Origin: Harmothoe impar
Lineage: Eukaryota; Annelida; Polychaeta; Phyllodocida; Polynoidae
Assembly: GCA_947462335.1 (NCBI GenBank)
Contig: OX381706.1
Location: 16,096,784 to 16,160,783 of the forward strand
DNA: 64,000 nt
Direction of reading: 5' to 3'
The first letter of the stretch is position 1. Every line of letters starts with the position of its first letter. The translations under genes and the position numbers were made by a program. Below, one piece after another: positions 9,379 through 21,598 of this stretch. A model generated the notes under the pieces. It searched no databases, had not been told where the DNA came from, and saw only the letters and a program-made list of their open reading frames with translations.

Positions 9379-9396
9379 TCAGAGGAGTGCCGCCAT
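9379..9396 (-). promoter_or_regulatory. uORF and YY1-like motif just upstream of LINE ORF1
   Basis: On the minus strand AAAATGGCGGCA overlaps a five-codon uORF (ATG at 9396, TGA at 9379-9381) ending 13 nt before the ORF1 ATG at 9366. The AAnATGGCGGC core matches the YY1 consensus; YY1 sites set transcription starts in mammalian L1 5' UTRs. Function here is inferred. Confidence 0.4.
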
Positions 9397-9500
9397 TTTC
9401 CAAAGTCGGCGGTGGGCGCCAACAGTAAAAGTCAGTCACACTGCACAAATGTAGAGCAGAATCAGCCGATCTCTCGTCCCGATAGTCTTGGCACCTTCAC

Positions 9501-10136
9501 AAAAGGTTTGCAAGAAGTTCAGTTTGGGGGGGGGGGGGTTAACTTAAAAAAATTGAAAACCCGAGGGACTCGAACAGCGAAGTCGACTACTCCATTTTGC
9601 GCATGCGCAATGAAAACTGAATATCATATCAATAAACTCAGGTACATAACAAAAAAAAAGAAAGATCGCAAGCATGTTTATCTGTTCCTTTTTAGACTAA
9701 GCAAAAAGTGCACTAACTATAATAACTATGTGAGCTACAATGAAGCAAATAAAAAAAAAACAACAGCAGCACAAAATCAACATGAATAAATCAGATAAAA
9801 AATATTTTCGACAGAAATAATAAGCAGAAGGATTTGTACATGCCAAAACAGAATACATTGTATACAAAGGAAGGTTTGTAAAACAAATTTATAAAATACA
9901 AGAATAGTGTTCTTATTTATTTGCTTGTCTATAAACAAGACCCACCCAGACCCGCTTCTGCTTGTGTTGTAACTTGGTCTGTAGTCAAAGTCATCTCTGT
10001 AATGTTTTGTGAAAATCAAAACACATTATTTTGAGGAAAATAAATGCAAATGTGTATTCAAATTTTTAGAAAGGTACATCATTAAAAACATGATATATTT
10101 CACAAAGGTAAATTTTAGAAACATAAACAATGGATG
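9501..10136. other. Spacer between LINE and coiled-coil gene
   Basis: AT-rich sequence with a G-run at about 9526-9538 and A-runs. No supported gene. A TTTATT motif on the plus strand near 9916 could be the minus-strand poly(A) signal of the coiled-coil gene, unproven. Confidence 0.4.
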
Positions 10137-10304
10137 TACCGTATTCGACGTAATAAGTACACAGTGCGCCCAAAAAATGATTATGGACACCTTTTAGTAG
10201 CTAAGAGTTTAATTGGGATCAAAAATGCAGATATTTTTGGTTATTTCTAGTATAAGAATCGGCCAAAAACCGGGGGGTGTGCGCTTATTACGTTGAATAC
10301 GGTA
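10137..10304. mobile_element. TA-flanked MITE, GTATTCGACGTAATAAG family, copy 1
   Basis: Terminal inverted repeats CCGTATTCGACGTAATAAG and CTTATTACGTTGAATACGG are flanked by TA on both sides (168 bp), fitting a Tc1/mariner-pogo-type non-autonomous element. A sister copy lies at 42838-43022. Confidence 0.8.
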
Positions 10305-10491
10305 CATATCAGTTTTCTCCGTCTGAGGAATAATGGGAGGGGATACATAAGAGGTCTGTTTACAGTGGAATAAATATGAAGATGGCTGTAAAAAGATTAG
10401 GTAAAGATATAGTGTACATACCGTTAGGTCATTTACACTGATATTCCTTCCTACTGGTACATTTAAACTAGATACAGTGTTAATTAATCCA

Positions 10492-13400
10492 CTATTTCAA
10501 AAAGCCCTTGTTAGTTCCTTTATTTTTCACATTACTGAATGAATGAGAAAATCTCTTTGGAAGAGAAATGAATTGAACATTAGCATCTACGTACTGCATT
10601 GAAGCACTAGAGGATGGTGTTCCTCCTAGAAGCATGCGTCGGAAGCGTCTTTCGCTGGATGTGGGAGAGCGGCGTGAGGGTTTGGAACGGTAAAGGCTGG
10701 AGGTGAACTTGGTCTCTTTGAGGAGGTTCCTCTGGTCTACGAAACGGTCAGGGGCACCAGACGTAGCTGCCTCACCATCTACAAAATTACCTGACTGACG
10801 GGGGTATTCCACTTCCCTGTTCTACTTACAAGAAAGGAAAGTATTATTTAGTTAATCACAAAACAAATACAACAAAAGTACAATTCAACCTTAAAATCCA
10901 ATTCAGGCATAGATCAATCACATACATACATACATACATACATACAAAATGTACTAGTTCATTCGGCTATCACGACAAGTGAGTCATTTTGCTAAATCTA
11001 GGGAGTACATTGCCCTCTAAATTTCTTCTCATGGTACAAGAGAAAGTTGAATCAGAGAGAACATTGATTTTCTCAATAAAAAAAAAGAAGAAAATAAAGC
11101 TTTTGCTAATTTTGATCTACGGATTTTCTAATACATTATGTCTTTGTGATTGGGAGAGTTATTCATCATATAAATTTACTTACAGTTCTTGTGATGGGTA
11201 GTTTTTCTGGGTAGGGTAGTGGGTTGGGGTAGTAGATGAGGCGACCAGACATGGAGGACCCCAGGCGGTCCTTGTCCAGTGGTGGGAAGGCTACAGACTC
11301 CTGAGTGCCAAATTTGTCCATACTAACAAACTTTGCCATTGTAGGCTAGGATAAAAAGAAGGAGAATATTGATAATATTGTCACAATCCCTTCAATAGAG
11401 TGTGGGAACACTTGTCTGTAGACTCACTTAAAACATTAATTCAATGAGAAAGTAGGTCAACTAATTTCAAAAATATATGTAAGAAAGAGAATGTTTTACA
11501 GAAAAAATAGCGGACAGTGGCAAGTTTATAATTATTAAAGAAATTATGATAGTGTCTCACCTTGGCTGCTTTATTCTTGCCTTTGTCTTTCATTGTAAGG
11601 TCCACTGTTTAAAATAAAGTAGTGTTAAGTGTTATTAACATGACCATCTTTGCAGCATAATTCTGTTATTTAACATAATAAAGCTTGTCTATCTGTATAT
11701 CATGAATTACAATCAATTGATACTGTACTTGATTGTAGATAGCTTCTAAATTTCTCAATAGATAAATATGCATTACTGATTATGTCCATGTGAAGAGAGA
11801 AATGGAAACTATATACCAGGCACACTGACTCTAAACGTGCTTATAACTTTGATGGCAAAGCGGGATGTAAATGCTTCTCTTTCACACCTGAACATACAGC
11901 TCTGACGGAGACTAACTTTGACAAGAGGAGTGCAATTCATCATGCTTTAGGAAATATTGTAAAAATTGTATATCATTCTTCTGGGCGGCATTCTCTCCAC
12001 ATGCTCTGAAGTACATTGCAATGATTGTGAGCTTCTAGTGCTGTGCAGAAGGGGATTGAACTTCTACCCTACTTTTCTTTATCTACACAATAAACCCAGT
12101 ATCCATGGTATGGGCATACAAACAAAGGTACATATTGACATGGTTCAGGCATAGAGATTGGAACAACAACTTGAACAAGCCAACTAACAATGTATAAAAA
12201 AAATCTCGCCTCTTGACAATGTGTGAAATGAGTGATCAAAGACTTATGTTTGTTTCATGGCCAAGAATTCAAACTAAATCGACCAGATTATTGTTAACAC
12301 CTTATCTAATTATCAATATTGGAAGGACGTAGTAACACTGTGTCAAGCCTAAATCCTCACTGAAATGAGATCCTCTGTAACATCCTCAGTTGATTAGGTA
12401 GTGTCACAGTGTATGAAAGTCACCTCCCCTACCTCCCTGGAGAGACCAATATGATTTGTTTTGTGGCGTGACACAACTTGCTAAACGGGACATGTATTAA
12501 AGGCATCCAGGAGGAAAAGGAGCATCCCCCAAAAAGAATATCCGTTGGCCATGGACCTTAAATCAGAAACTGTTGAAGCCCCAAAGGCAATCAAGCATTT
12601 CACACAAAGTAAAGTCCTTTAAAAAAATAATAATCAACAATGTCTGCCATTTGCTGATATTAAATGGGAACCATAGGATACACCAAAATGTAGCATCACT
12701 GTGTAATGCATGCATAATGAGGAACAAAAGAAAAGGGTTATGGTGCATTTTGTAAGAAATATATACAAACCTCCACCTCCATAGAATATGACCTACAACA
12801 GATAATTATTAGATACCCTACTGTATGAGTTTTAGCAGTGTAATGTTATCTGCATCATATTAATAGCAAGTCACCATGTGTTACACACACTAAAAGTGTA
12901 TTCAGGATTATACACACACATTGACATATCTCTAAAATACTTCAACCATCGTCACCTTTCACCCTCAAAATAGTACTACAGACATAAGACATGAGATAAT
13001 GGTACCAATGTGCAAAAGAAATATTTATACTCAATGTGATGACTTTTTGAATGTTTTTAATATCTTGGAAATATAATGTTATACCTATATCATCCTTCTT
13101 GTTGTGGCTTCGTTTTTTTTCTCCAATATATTGAAGACAAATCCATTTTTCAAAGTAGGGGGTCGTATTAAAGGTGGGGTTCTATTGTAACTGTTTATTT
13201 TCATGGAATTATATCATATATGTATATTGCAGGTGATATGTTTGATGTGGTTTTGCAAAAGATAATAACCTCCGCAACTAACATATAGGGACAAATGATA
13301 TTATGTGAAAATATAACACACCAGTATGTGAAAATTATATGAAGGTATTCTCTCTTGTGTTACATTTTAACCATTCATCATGTTAACTAGTTGACATTGC

Positions 13401-16400
13401 AACACTTTAGTTCACCCTGCAGATTTAGCTACAAAAGCATTATATTTTTTATCTCATATCATCTATAGTGGAGGAAAAATATTGTGATGTATGGTGTAGG
13501 GAACGTCATTTATTGTATCATATAATGATGCAACAAAGTTAATTCTTATCACATAATGTGTTAGGCTTAAGAACTCACTGTATTTTTTTTGGGGATGGAT
13601 TTATCTTATTAAAGTTTATTATATTAAACTATTGAAGTGAAGTACAAACTATGCATTCTTAACATCATTAAGGCAAAGGGTCAATTAGAAACTAGGGGTG
13701 GGTCCTTACGACTACATTTATAAAGGTCAAAATCACTGGGTGTGTTATATTATTTCTATCTGTGATGAATTCTCAAATGTAATGAGCTTGAAAATTATCT
13801 AATTTCATCTGTTAAATATTAAATATTTCAAAATCTTATAAGCCTCAATATACTAGTTTAAAAGGGATAATTAGATGTTAAAAAACCTGTTGCATATATA
13901 CAGAAGATGAGCATAGGAATCATTCGGGAGATTTATGAAACTAATAGAAAATAGATAGAATCTTTCTTTTGAGACAATCGCCTTATGTGGATTTCTATTT
14001 ACATTTTCTAAATTTAACCTATACCTTTGTGTTTTGTTCTGCTTTCTGCAGTGTGCGGGGTACGATTAAGACCTTGTATGAAGGAAAACGGTTATACAGT
14101 TAAAATGGTAAGTGAGTTTAGGGAGGGGGATGGGCAGGGAAGGGGAATTATTGACCAAATTCTTATCATAAAAAATATGATAATTTGGTTGTAATTCATT
14201 ATATCAAGATTATTATTACCAGCACTGCTCAAAAGATTTCCTGAAAGGTAAGAAGTGCTTATAATGGAAAACATAGTACGACTTTATTTTTAGAAGAATA
14301 TTATACTAATGCACACAATCTTGCTATCACATTATAAGCTAGTACAGATACTAAAAGATGGAGACAAGTCATCTTTTACTTTTAGAAGTATTATGGCACA
14401 TTTTTTCTATAATTTCTGTATAGTGCACTAATATCTAAAACTAAACAGAACTATTTTATTGGAACTGAAAATACTACCATGTTGAATATGAGCTTTTTGA
14501 AGATCACACCCACCCGCTATTCTAAGGCGCAAAATACCCAAGGTCCCACTATCTTCTTTGATACTTACTCATATTTTTCCACCTATGATTAACTAACAGG
14601 GATTCACAAAATTTAATCAAATTCTTTCACCAAATAAGGAAAAAACATGAATTAAAATCAAAATATGTTACACAAAATAAAATTGTGGTGCATGAAATCA
14701 TAGCTTAATGGAACAAAAAAGCAGCTTCTGCATCAGTTGAGTGAGTTTCATTTAGTGATCTTAGCATTATCTAGTACATGCTGTCTTAAGCAAAACAAAA
14801 GGTAAATATATGTAAGTATCCCATTCAGCAATCATGATATCCTAAAGTAAGCAATGTAACAGACTAATTTAATTTTGCTCTGGATACTTATTGATCAGTA
14901 AGAAAATCCTGAACCAACTCACGGTCAAACTGGTTGAGAACGGACACCCCAAGCATCTCTGGTGGCACAGGTCGTACAGACAACATGGCCGCATCCTGGA
15001 CCTTTTCATACATTCGGTGTACACGGCGCTCTAAACGGTCCAGTTCTAGTTTCTGCAGAAGTTATTTGCTATATCTCAATATGGTGTTCAATTTCAAGTG
15101 GGGGATACGCTTACCTATTATTTACTTTAATAAAATAATTCATGACATATTTTTAACTGAATAACTATGCACTCTATTATAATACATGATTGAGAAGATA
15201 TGATAAGATGCCATGAATGTGCATGACAGAATAGTAACGGTGGTGAGCTGGTACAAAATACTAGTGAGTGAAGAAAAATTAAATACTATACATTTTTTCT
15301 ACTGTAAATTCCCGCGTATAACCCTTATCTCGCGTATAACCTGCACCCCCAACTCAGGAGAATCATATAACCCGTTTCTGGATTTATATTTTAGAACTGT
15401 TCTATAGTAACAAAAACCCTTGTATTACCTGCACCCTATATAGGCATGTTTGGTATCAAATGAAAGCTGTGTTCGGTCCGCGTACAACCTGCGGGTAGTA
15501 CGCAGGAATTTACGGTAGTTAATTTTCAAAGCATGCCATGTAACCAGTTCAAATTATCCCTCGCTCACACTTACATGTATATCAGTCACATCGCTTCCTT
15601 TCCGCTTTGGCCGCCATGGAAGAAATGGTTCACCATCAACTGTAGGAAGAAGACATACATTTTGTAGAATAATGCTTATGATATGCAGATTTCTTTTTCT
15701 ATACAGTGTGTATAAGTACCGTAAAACCTTGGCTATAAGCCGAATGTGAGTTTGGGAGTAAAAATTCGGCTTATAACCAAAGTGCTTGAAATTAGTTTTC
15801 ACTATGTTTCTACATTATTAAAACCTCGCCTATAAGCTGAATGGGAGTTTGGGGCTTAAATTTCGGCGTATAGCAAATAAAAACGCCAAATAAAATAGCC
15901 GAGGTTTTACGGTAGCTCTAGTTTATCTAAATTCATGCATACACAATTCTACTTCAAGAGATATGTCAATAATACTCTGTAAACATGAGAAAAGCTGATT
16001 AAAATTTCTTTCTATTCCATAATCATTATATATATATTAAAAAACACACTTACTCTCTTTGACAAAGCTGCCAGGGACAGCTAGCCCCATCTGGTGGTAG
16101 GAAAGAGGATTAAGCTGACACAGCATATTGGCATATTCTGAGTGTTCAAAGCGGTGATGTTCAGAGTCCCAGTAGTCTACTCCTGAAGACCCGCCGTCGT
16201 CATCCACACCTTCATCATTTTCCAAGACATCGTCCACTAAAATAGAATAGAAATATTTTCCATTAATACTAGTATGCTTATTATGACTGACACTGATGGA
16301 TTACCATAATAAACCTAATTAGTGCCTCCACCATAATAAGCACGTCCTCCTTTTTTGGGACTTTCTTCAGACTAGGACATTAAACTTGGCTAATTATGTT

Positions 16401-19400
16401 GAATATGATGATAAAATAACACTCATCAATTTTGTTGATGAATGTGAAATGACTTGAATTCCTACTAAAGGGAAAGACAACACAATATTATTTGTGGTTG
16501 CCCAATGGCATGTTTAGACTGTTGTAATTGAATGTATAGGATTTGGGAGTTCATGAACTCATTTACACAGACTTACATTCTGCAGTAGGAGACTTAATGG
16601 TGACTCTGGATCCCTTACTGCGTCTGGTCCCAACAGACTGTGTGTCAGTGAGAAAGGCTGGTTTTGAGTCCTTATCGTCTTCAGTACTGCTACTGTCTGA
16701 GGTCTCAGAGCTGCTGTGAATAATACATGAAATATATATATTCTCAAAATAGTTAAGGAAACTTTCATCAATATCTTTTTCTCCTGATCAAATAACCAGA
16801 GGGGGGGGGGAGACATTTTTTTACAATGGCAAATTGCAATGGTGAGTGGAGGAGGAATGGGGGGAGAAACTTTCACAAATAGACAGATTTAGATGGTAGG
16901 TGAAGGAGGGGTGGAGGTGGAACTTTTACAGTGGCAGATCTAAATGGTGAATGGGGGAGAGGTGGGGAGAGACTTTAGGGGTAGAGTTAAATGGTCAGTG
17001 GAGGAGAGGTGGAGGAGGAAGTATTACAATATTAGAGGTGGCAGATTTAGATAGTGGGTGCAGAAGGGTGGGGGAAACTCTTATATGGTGAGTGGAGGAG
17101 GGCTGGTGAGGAACTTTTATACAGAAGCATATTTAAATAAGGGGGGGGGGGGGAGGATGGGTGGAAGAGTAACTTGCATCCCATTTATGCCATCAAATTA
17201 GGACTAATGAGCTGGTAGTGAACCACCAATAAGTATATAAAAATATACTGCTGTTCTGGAGGGTGTGACTATAAGGGAGGAGTTGACTGACAGTGCATCT
17301 ATCTCTTTCAAATGTATTAATGAACTGTACCTTGTCCTATATACATACCTATCTGAACTGCTGGCAGGAGATTTTGGTGGCTCGCTCGGTTCGTGTCTCA
17401 CTGACATAACTGCAACTTCCCGGTTGTTCTGGTTCTCTGCGTCCACATCCTGCGATGGCAGATGCATCGTCAGCGCAACATGCACATCAACTATAGGGGA
17501 CTCGGGTTCAGGCTCGCTAACGATGACGCGCCGTGTAGGGTAGTGCGGTGTTGAGGGTGCAGTGTTTGTGAACTGTAACCATGGAGATGTGATCCTACTT
17601 GTTTATGTGTATGGTGCTGTCATGTTGTGTTATGGGAATTAGGGTGTTTGAAGCTATTTGAGGTCTATCATTAATCAGGTTGGTGATCAAGTGTATTATC
17701 TATATATAACACATGTTTACACAATGTTATTTAAGGTTCGGTCCGTATGGGCCCTGTGAACCTGCTGACCACCCTTCGGCTCTGTTGATTTTAAAACTAT
17801 ATCTATCTATCCATGTTATTTAATAGTGTGTTTTCTGTTATTCTGGATGGGCGATGTTATGTATACATGTAGTATGCAATATTTGAGGAAGGGAACTACA
17901 TAGAGAAGGTGTGAGGATCATCACTAGGTGTGTATTAGAACTATGGGGTTGGCTACCAATTAGTGTTACCATTACCACAATGTACATATCAAAGATATGG
18001 AGTTAAATTTGGTTAAGTATACAAGTAGGTTTACAGGTCTGGGGATTCCTCAACCATAACCTCCACCTTTAATAGAGGTGTGTTTCTAAGAAGGGGGTTC
18101 AGATGGTTAGAGTATATCTTTAGAATGTTATCATTGTTTTAAAGTTAAGGTAATTTATGTATATATCTTTGAAATTACTTATTTGCACTACTGATCTAAA
18201 ATAAGCTTTAGAATTACTTGCCAATACAGTAAAAGAGATTGGTCTTTCATGTCACAGATAAGCAACTCAAAAGTAAGAAGATGATCTATTTCCTGCTACT
18301 GATCTTATCTCTATCATTGAATTGAGAAGTTTGAGGTGAACGTAAGACACTAAGTGTAGATGGCACTGACCTCATCTTCTGGTGACTGCAATCCGTCATT
18401 GGTCGTCTCCTCTGAGGATCCCTCAGACGAAGACTCCTCATCCTCCTCATCCAAGTCTTCTGTTTCTTCAGTACCTGGGAAGAGATGGAAATTCGTGTCA
18501 AAGTTCTAGTACCTTATCGGACAGGAGAAGAGCCCTTCAAGGTATAAGACTTACCTTTAGTGTGCACACCGGCATTGGTCCAGCATTTTCCTAGAGTTGC
18601 TCTTCCATTGAAATGCAGACAATTTTTTTCTTCAAAACTTAAATACCGTAAATCCCCGCGTACTACCCGCGGGTTGTACGCGAACCAAACTCAGCTTTCA
18701 TTTGATACCAGACATGCCTATATAGGGTGCGGATTATACGAGGGTTTTTATCACTATAGGATAGTACTAAAATTGAAATTTTCAGATCCCAAAACGGGTT
18801 ATAGGATTCTCCTGAGTTGGGGGTGCGGGTTATATGCGAATTGCGGGTAGTACGCGGGAATTTACGGTAGTTGCATCATAAAGGTTATAAGAAACAATTT
18901 AGCTTTATAATTTCATAGCTTTAATTCATTTAATACCTCGCAGTGCCTCATAGTTGGTCTCCCGATGCGGTGGAAGATGTGGAGTTCCTGTTAGACTTGT
19001 ATCTGTAAGGAAGTCCTCCCCTGCTCGCATGCCGAGGGGTAAGTCACTTCCACGGGAGTCTTGACTAAACATTAGGAGACGCGGGTCATCCAACATCATG
19101 GCTGACCGAATCTGTGCACGAGCTGGACTCTGATGATGGATTAGAAGGTGATGGGTTTATTTTTTAAAACTTATTTTACTTCAGAATTTACTTCTCATAA
19201 ATGTATAATGATGAGATATTTACTTTTTAATACTTTTTGATTATTTATTTGCCAATACTTTTTCATGTAAAGAAATGTAATTAATTTTTGTTTTACAGTT
19301 GTTACATATATTCTAAAAATCCTCCAGTATATAAACAAATCTTGTAGGCCTATTATTTCCTCCAGATATTGAAATAAAACATCACTTTACATATGAATAG

Positions 19401-21376
19401 TGTACAGAATCTATATGTTATACAACCAATTTGAAAAGCTTTACTACACAAGATGATAGGGCTAAGTCATTGACATAAAGACACCTTTACAGATCTATCT
19501 TAATCTATGCAACATCCCTGTGAAATGTCTTTACAAAAGGATACATCTGTAAAAGCTATATTCCTATGTGTATCAAAAGCCTTGAAAGATTCTACAAAGG
19601 CGGTACTCTTCCAACTGTCTTAACTAATCACACATATTATCTGACATATGTACAAGATAACAGTTTATAAGTATAAATATGTGACTACATGAAATAGGTT
19701 AAACAAATTCATACTATGTACATGTTAACCGTTTGCAACTCAAGTACCTGAATAACCACTCTATACTTAAACCTTACCTGTTCAAAAACTGAATCATCAT
19801 TCTGTTTTAAGAAGAAATAAACTGCTGTGCTTTATGAGTTAGAAGCTGTGCAGAAAACACAAGCATTGCTGAACATGCAAGGCCTCTTCTCTCATAGATA
19901 TGTAAGCTGTTTGGCCCATATGTTTAAATGCCAGTTAGTGTACAAATAAGGTGAAGCAGTAAATAAAGCATTGATGAACAATGGTGAGTAAATAAGTGAA
20001 TTTAAAAAAGCAAAATAAGAATAAGCAAGTTGTTGTCTGAACTTTACTTATTTTTTAAAACAAGGCATAAAACAGATCGAAGGCAAAGTGAAGCGCATAG
20101 GTATAATTTTATGACGCCAATACAAAATATCTCACCCTTTGTCTTTTGCGTCCCAGTAATTTCTCCATTCGGTCCTCAAGCCACCCGACTCTTTTCCGGG
20201 CAAGATTGACATCACCATTTGTCTTCAAGGCTTTGTGAAGTTCAACGCGAGCAAAGCCAAGCTCAGTGTTGATCTTATGTACAACCTGAAACAGCAGAGA
20301 TGCGACATGACTTAAGTTGAAAGCGTTTTCTCCCCATTATTTTTTATTTAGTATTTTGACTTTACCAGCTTCTTTATTTTGTGTTCTTAAATGTGTATTG
20401 CAGTACTGCAGTAAAAACCATACATGCTACAAGGACTGATGCTCAAACTTTGTTAAGTCAACTCAAGCCATTGACTGATATTAGTTATTATTATACCTGT
20501 AAATGCCAAATACTTACTGTCACTTTTGTATAATACTCATGTAAAAATCTACTTACTAGAAGTGGTATGTATACTGCTTTAGCACATGATAAATAGATAT
20601 CTACAATTGATTTGTATAATTTACACCCTCAAAAAGAGACATTACATATGACAAAAATGTTGTCTTACCTTCAGAATTAGCATCATCTCATCATTTTTGG
20701 CCTTCAAATCATTCACTTGGCGGGAATGAAACTTGAACTCTTCATCTGATCGGGCTTGCTCAAATTGAGCAAGACTGCGGCGAAGTGCTTCTTGTACATT
20801 CTTCACTGTCTGAATCTAGACATTCAATAAAATGACATTATAATCACTGCTTATTACCAGGTATACAGTGGTGGACACTTGGTAACTTTTCAAGACTTAA
20901 TATGGACCACTTGGTGCACCTAGAAGTGTAGGATCAGCTTTTTCTATTTTCTTTTCTTATAAATAATGCGTTTTATCAAACAGAAAAATAACCAAGGATC
21001 AAAATGTACACTATATCATGCTCCCTGGTGCTTTCATCTTTAATACCAATAATGTCATGGCTATATAAAAATCATATGCTCTCCTTTCATGGCCTGAGGA
21101 AAACTGTGGGCCACCAAGGCTATTTTACTGAAAACTACAGGCCCGCGGCCAAAACTAGGGACCCTTGGCCCCTGGGATAGTGTCCACCCCTACTTAACTA
21201 CTTGATATCATGTTGTATGTTGTTACCTGCTCCTCCATGAGGATGTCCGACCGGTGTTGAACTTTGACTTTGTAGTCGAGGGGAGCCCCGCTGCCTAGTG
21301 CAGCTGGCCGGTCAAACAGACCGCCCTTCTTTAGGCCGCCAGTGATCGGCATCGCGTCAGATGAGGTCAGTGCCAT
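10492..21376 (-). CDS. Unrecognised coiled-coil / acidic protein, 14 coding exons, 680 aa
   Basis: Proposed coding exons (5' to 3'): 21376-21227, 20815-20669, 20285-20136, 19801-19778, 19129-18937, 18474-18371, 17572-17349, 16713-16577, 16236-16054, 15639-15575, 15052-14923, 11604-11561, 11345-11184, 10821-10492. All have GT/AG borders and all phases join, giving 2043 nt. The start (MALTSSDAMP) lies in an exon whose acceptor is 6 nt upstream, so a non-coding first exon must exist. Residues ~45-150 are helical and charged (QTVKNVQEALRRSLAQFEQA), consistent with coiled coil; a 24-nt microexon encodes NDDSVFEQ; the middle is very acidic/serine-rich (exons 6-9); KLELDRLERRVHRMYEKVQ is a second helix; the C-terminus is basic and Ser-rich. 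I do not recognise the family. A cytoskeletal or centrosomal scaffold is possible but unsupported. It is transcribed away from RPS15A. Confidence 0.75.
10919..10947. repeat. (ACAT)n microsatellite
   Basis: About seven CATA/ACAT units in the last intron of the coiled-coil gene. Confidence 0.9.
11605..14922 (-). other. 3.3-kb AT-rich intron of the coiled-coil gene
   Basis: No coding exon, RNA gene or clear transposon recognised; AT-rich sequence with only short chance ORFs. Confidence 0.5.
15300..15517. mobile_element. TA-flanked pogo/Tigger-like MITE (GTAAATTCCCGCGTA family)
   Basis: Ends CTGTAAATTCCCGCG and CGCAGGAATTTACGG, flanked by TA, 218 bp, with internal CGCGTATAACC repeats. It lies in an intron. 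Relatives occur at 18644, 56849 and 59153. Confidence 0.8.
15717..15914. mobile_element. TA-flanked MITE (CCGTAAAACCTTGGCTATAAG)
   Basis: Inverted ends CCGTAAAACCTTGGCTATA and GCCGAGGTTTTACGG, TA on both sides, 198 bp, with two internal copies of a GCCTATAAGC-type motif. Confidence 0.8.
16800..17175. repeat. Degenerate purine-rich minisatellite
   Basis: Five to six degenerate units of about 60 bp, each with a version of 'cagatttaaatggtgagtggaggag', separated by G-rich runs, inside an intron of the coiled-coil gene. Confidence 0.65.
18644..18869. mobile_element. TA-flanked pogo/Tigger-like MITE (GTAAATTCCCGCGTA family)
   Basis: Ends CCGTAAATCCCCGCGTACTA and TACGCGGGAATTTACGG with TA flanks; 226 bp; same family as 15300-15517, in opposite orientation internally. 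Confidence 0.85.
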
Positions 21377-21420
21377 CTCTATCTGCATATAAATGAACAG
21401 AAATTTTAAACATTTTGATA

Positions 21421-21598
21421 TACCCCGGTAGTAAATCTAGTTGTCTTTATTTTACCCCCCCCCCTCAATATGTTGAGTCCCCGCTTCCAAAAACTCTTGT
21501 ATTACCCACACCTAGACTTTGATAATTTTGGAGAACTTGCACTGAGGATTTGGTCCCCCATATAACCTGCGGGTTATATACGGGGAATTTACGGGAAA
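21421..21598. mobile_element. Degenerate GTAAATTCCC-family MITE remnant
   Basis: The right end ATATACGGGGAATTTACGG is recognisable; the left end is decayed and interrupted by a C-run. Confidence 0.5.

Larger units (their letters stand above)
1..9500 (-). mobile_element. Long non-LTR retrotransposon (APE-type LINE, CR1/Jockey group) with NADAR and SGNH domains
   Basis: Three consecutive ORFs lie on the minus strand: ORF1 (9366-4408), an SGNH-like ORF (4387-3482) and an endonuclease-reverse transcriptase ORF (2540 to beyond base 1). They use three different frames, and none is interrupted over about 2,800 codons, so the copy is young or constrained. The 3' end is outside the window. The 5' end is uncertain: untranslated sequence continues above 9366, and a run of about 12 G at 9526-9538 may mark the junction. 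At more than 9.4 kb it is long for a LINE. An APE-like endonuclease plus an SGNH esterase-like ORF resembles CR1-group elements; the fused NADAR domain is not something I know from LINEs. Confidence 0.92.
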
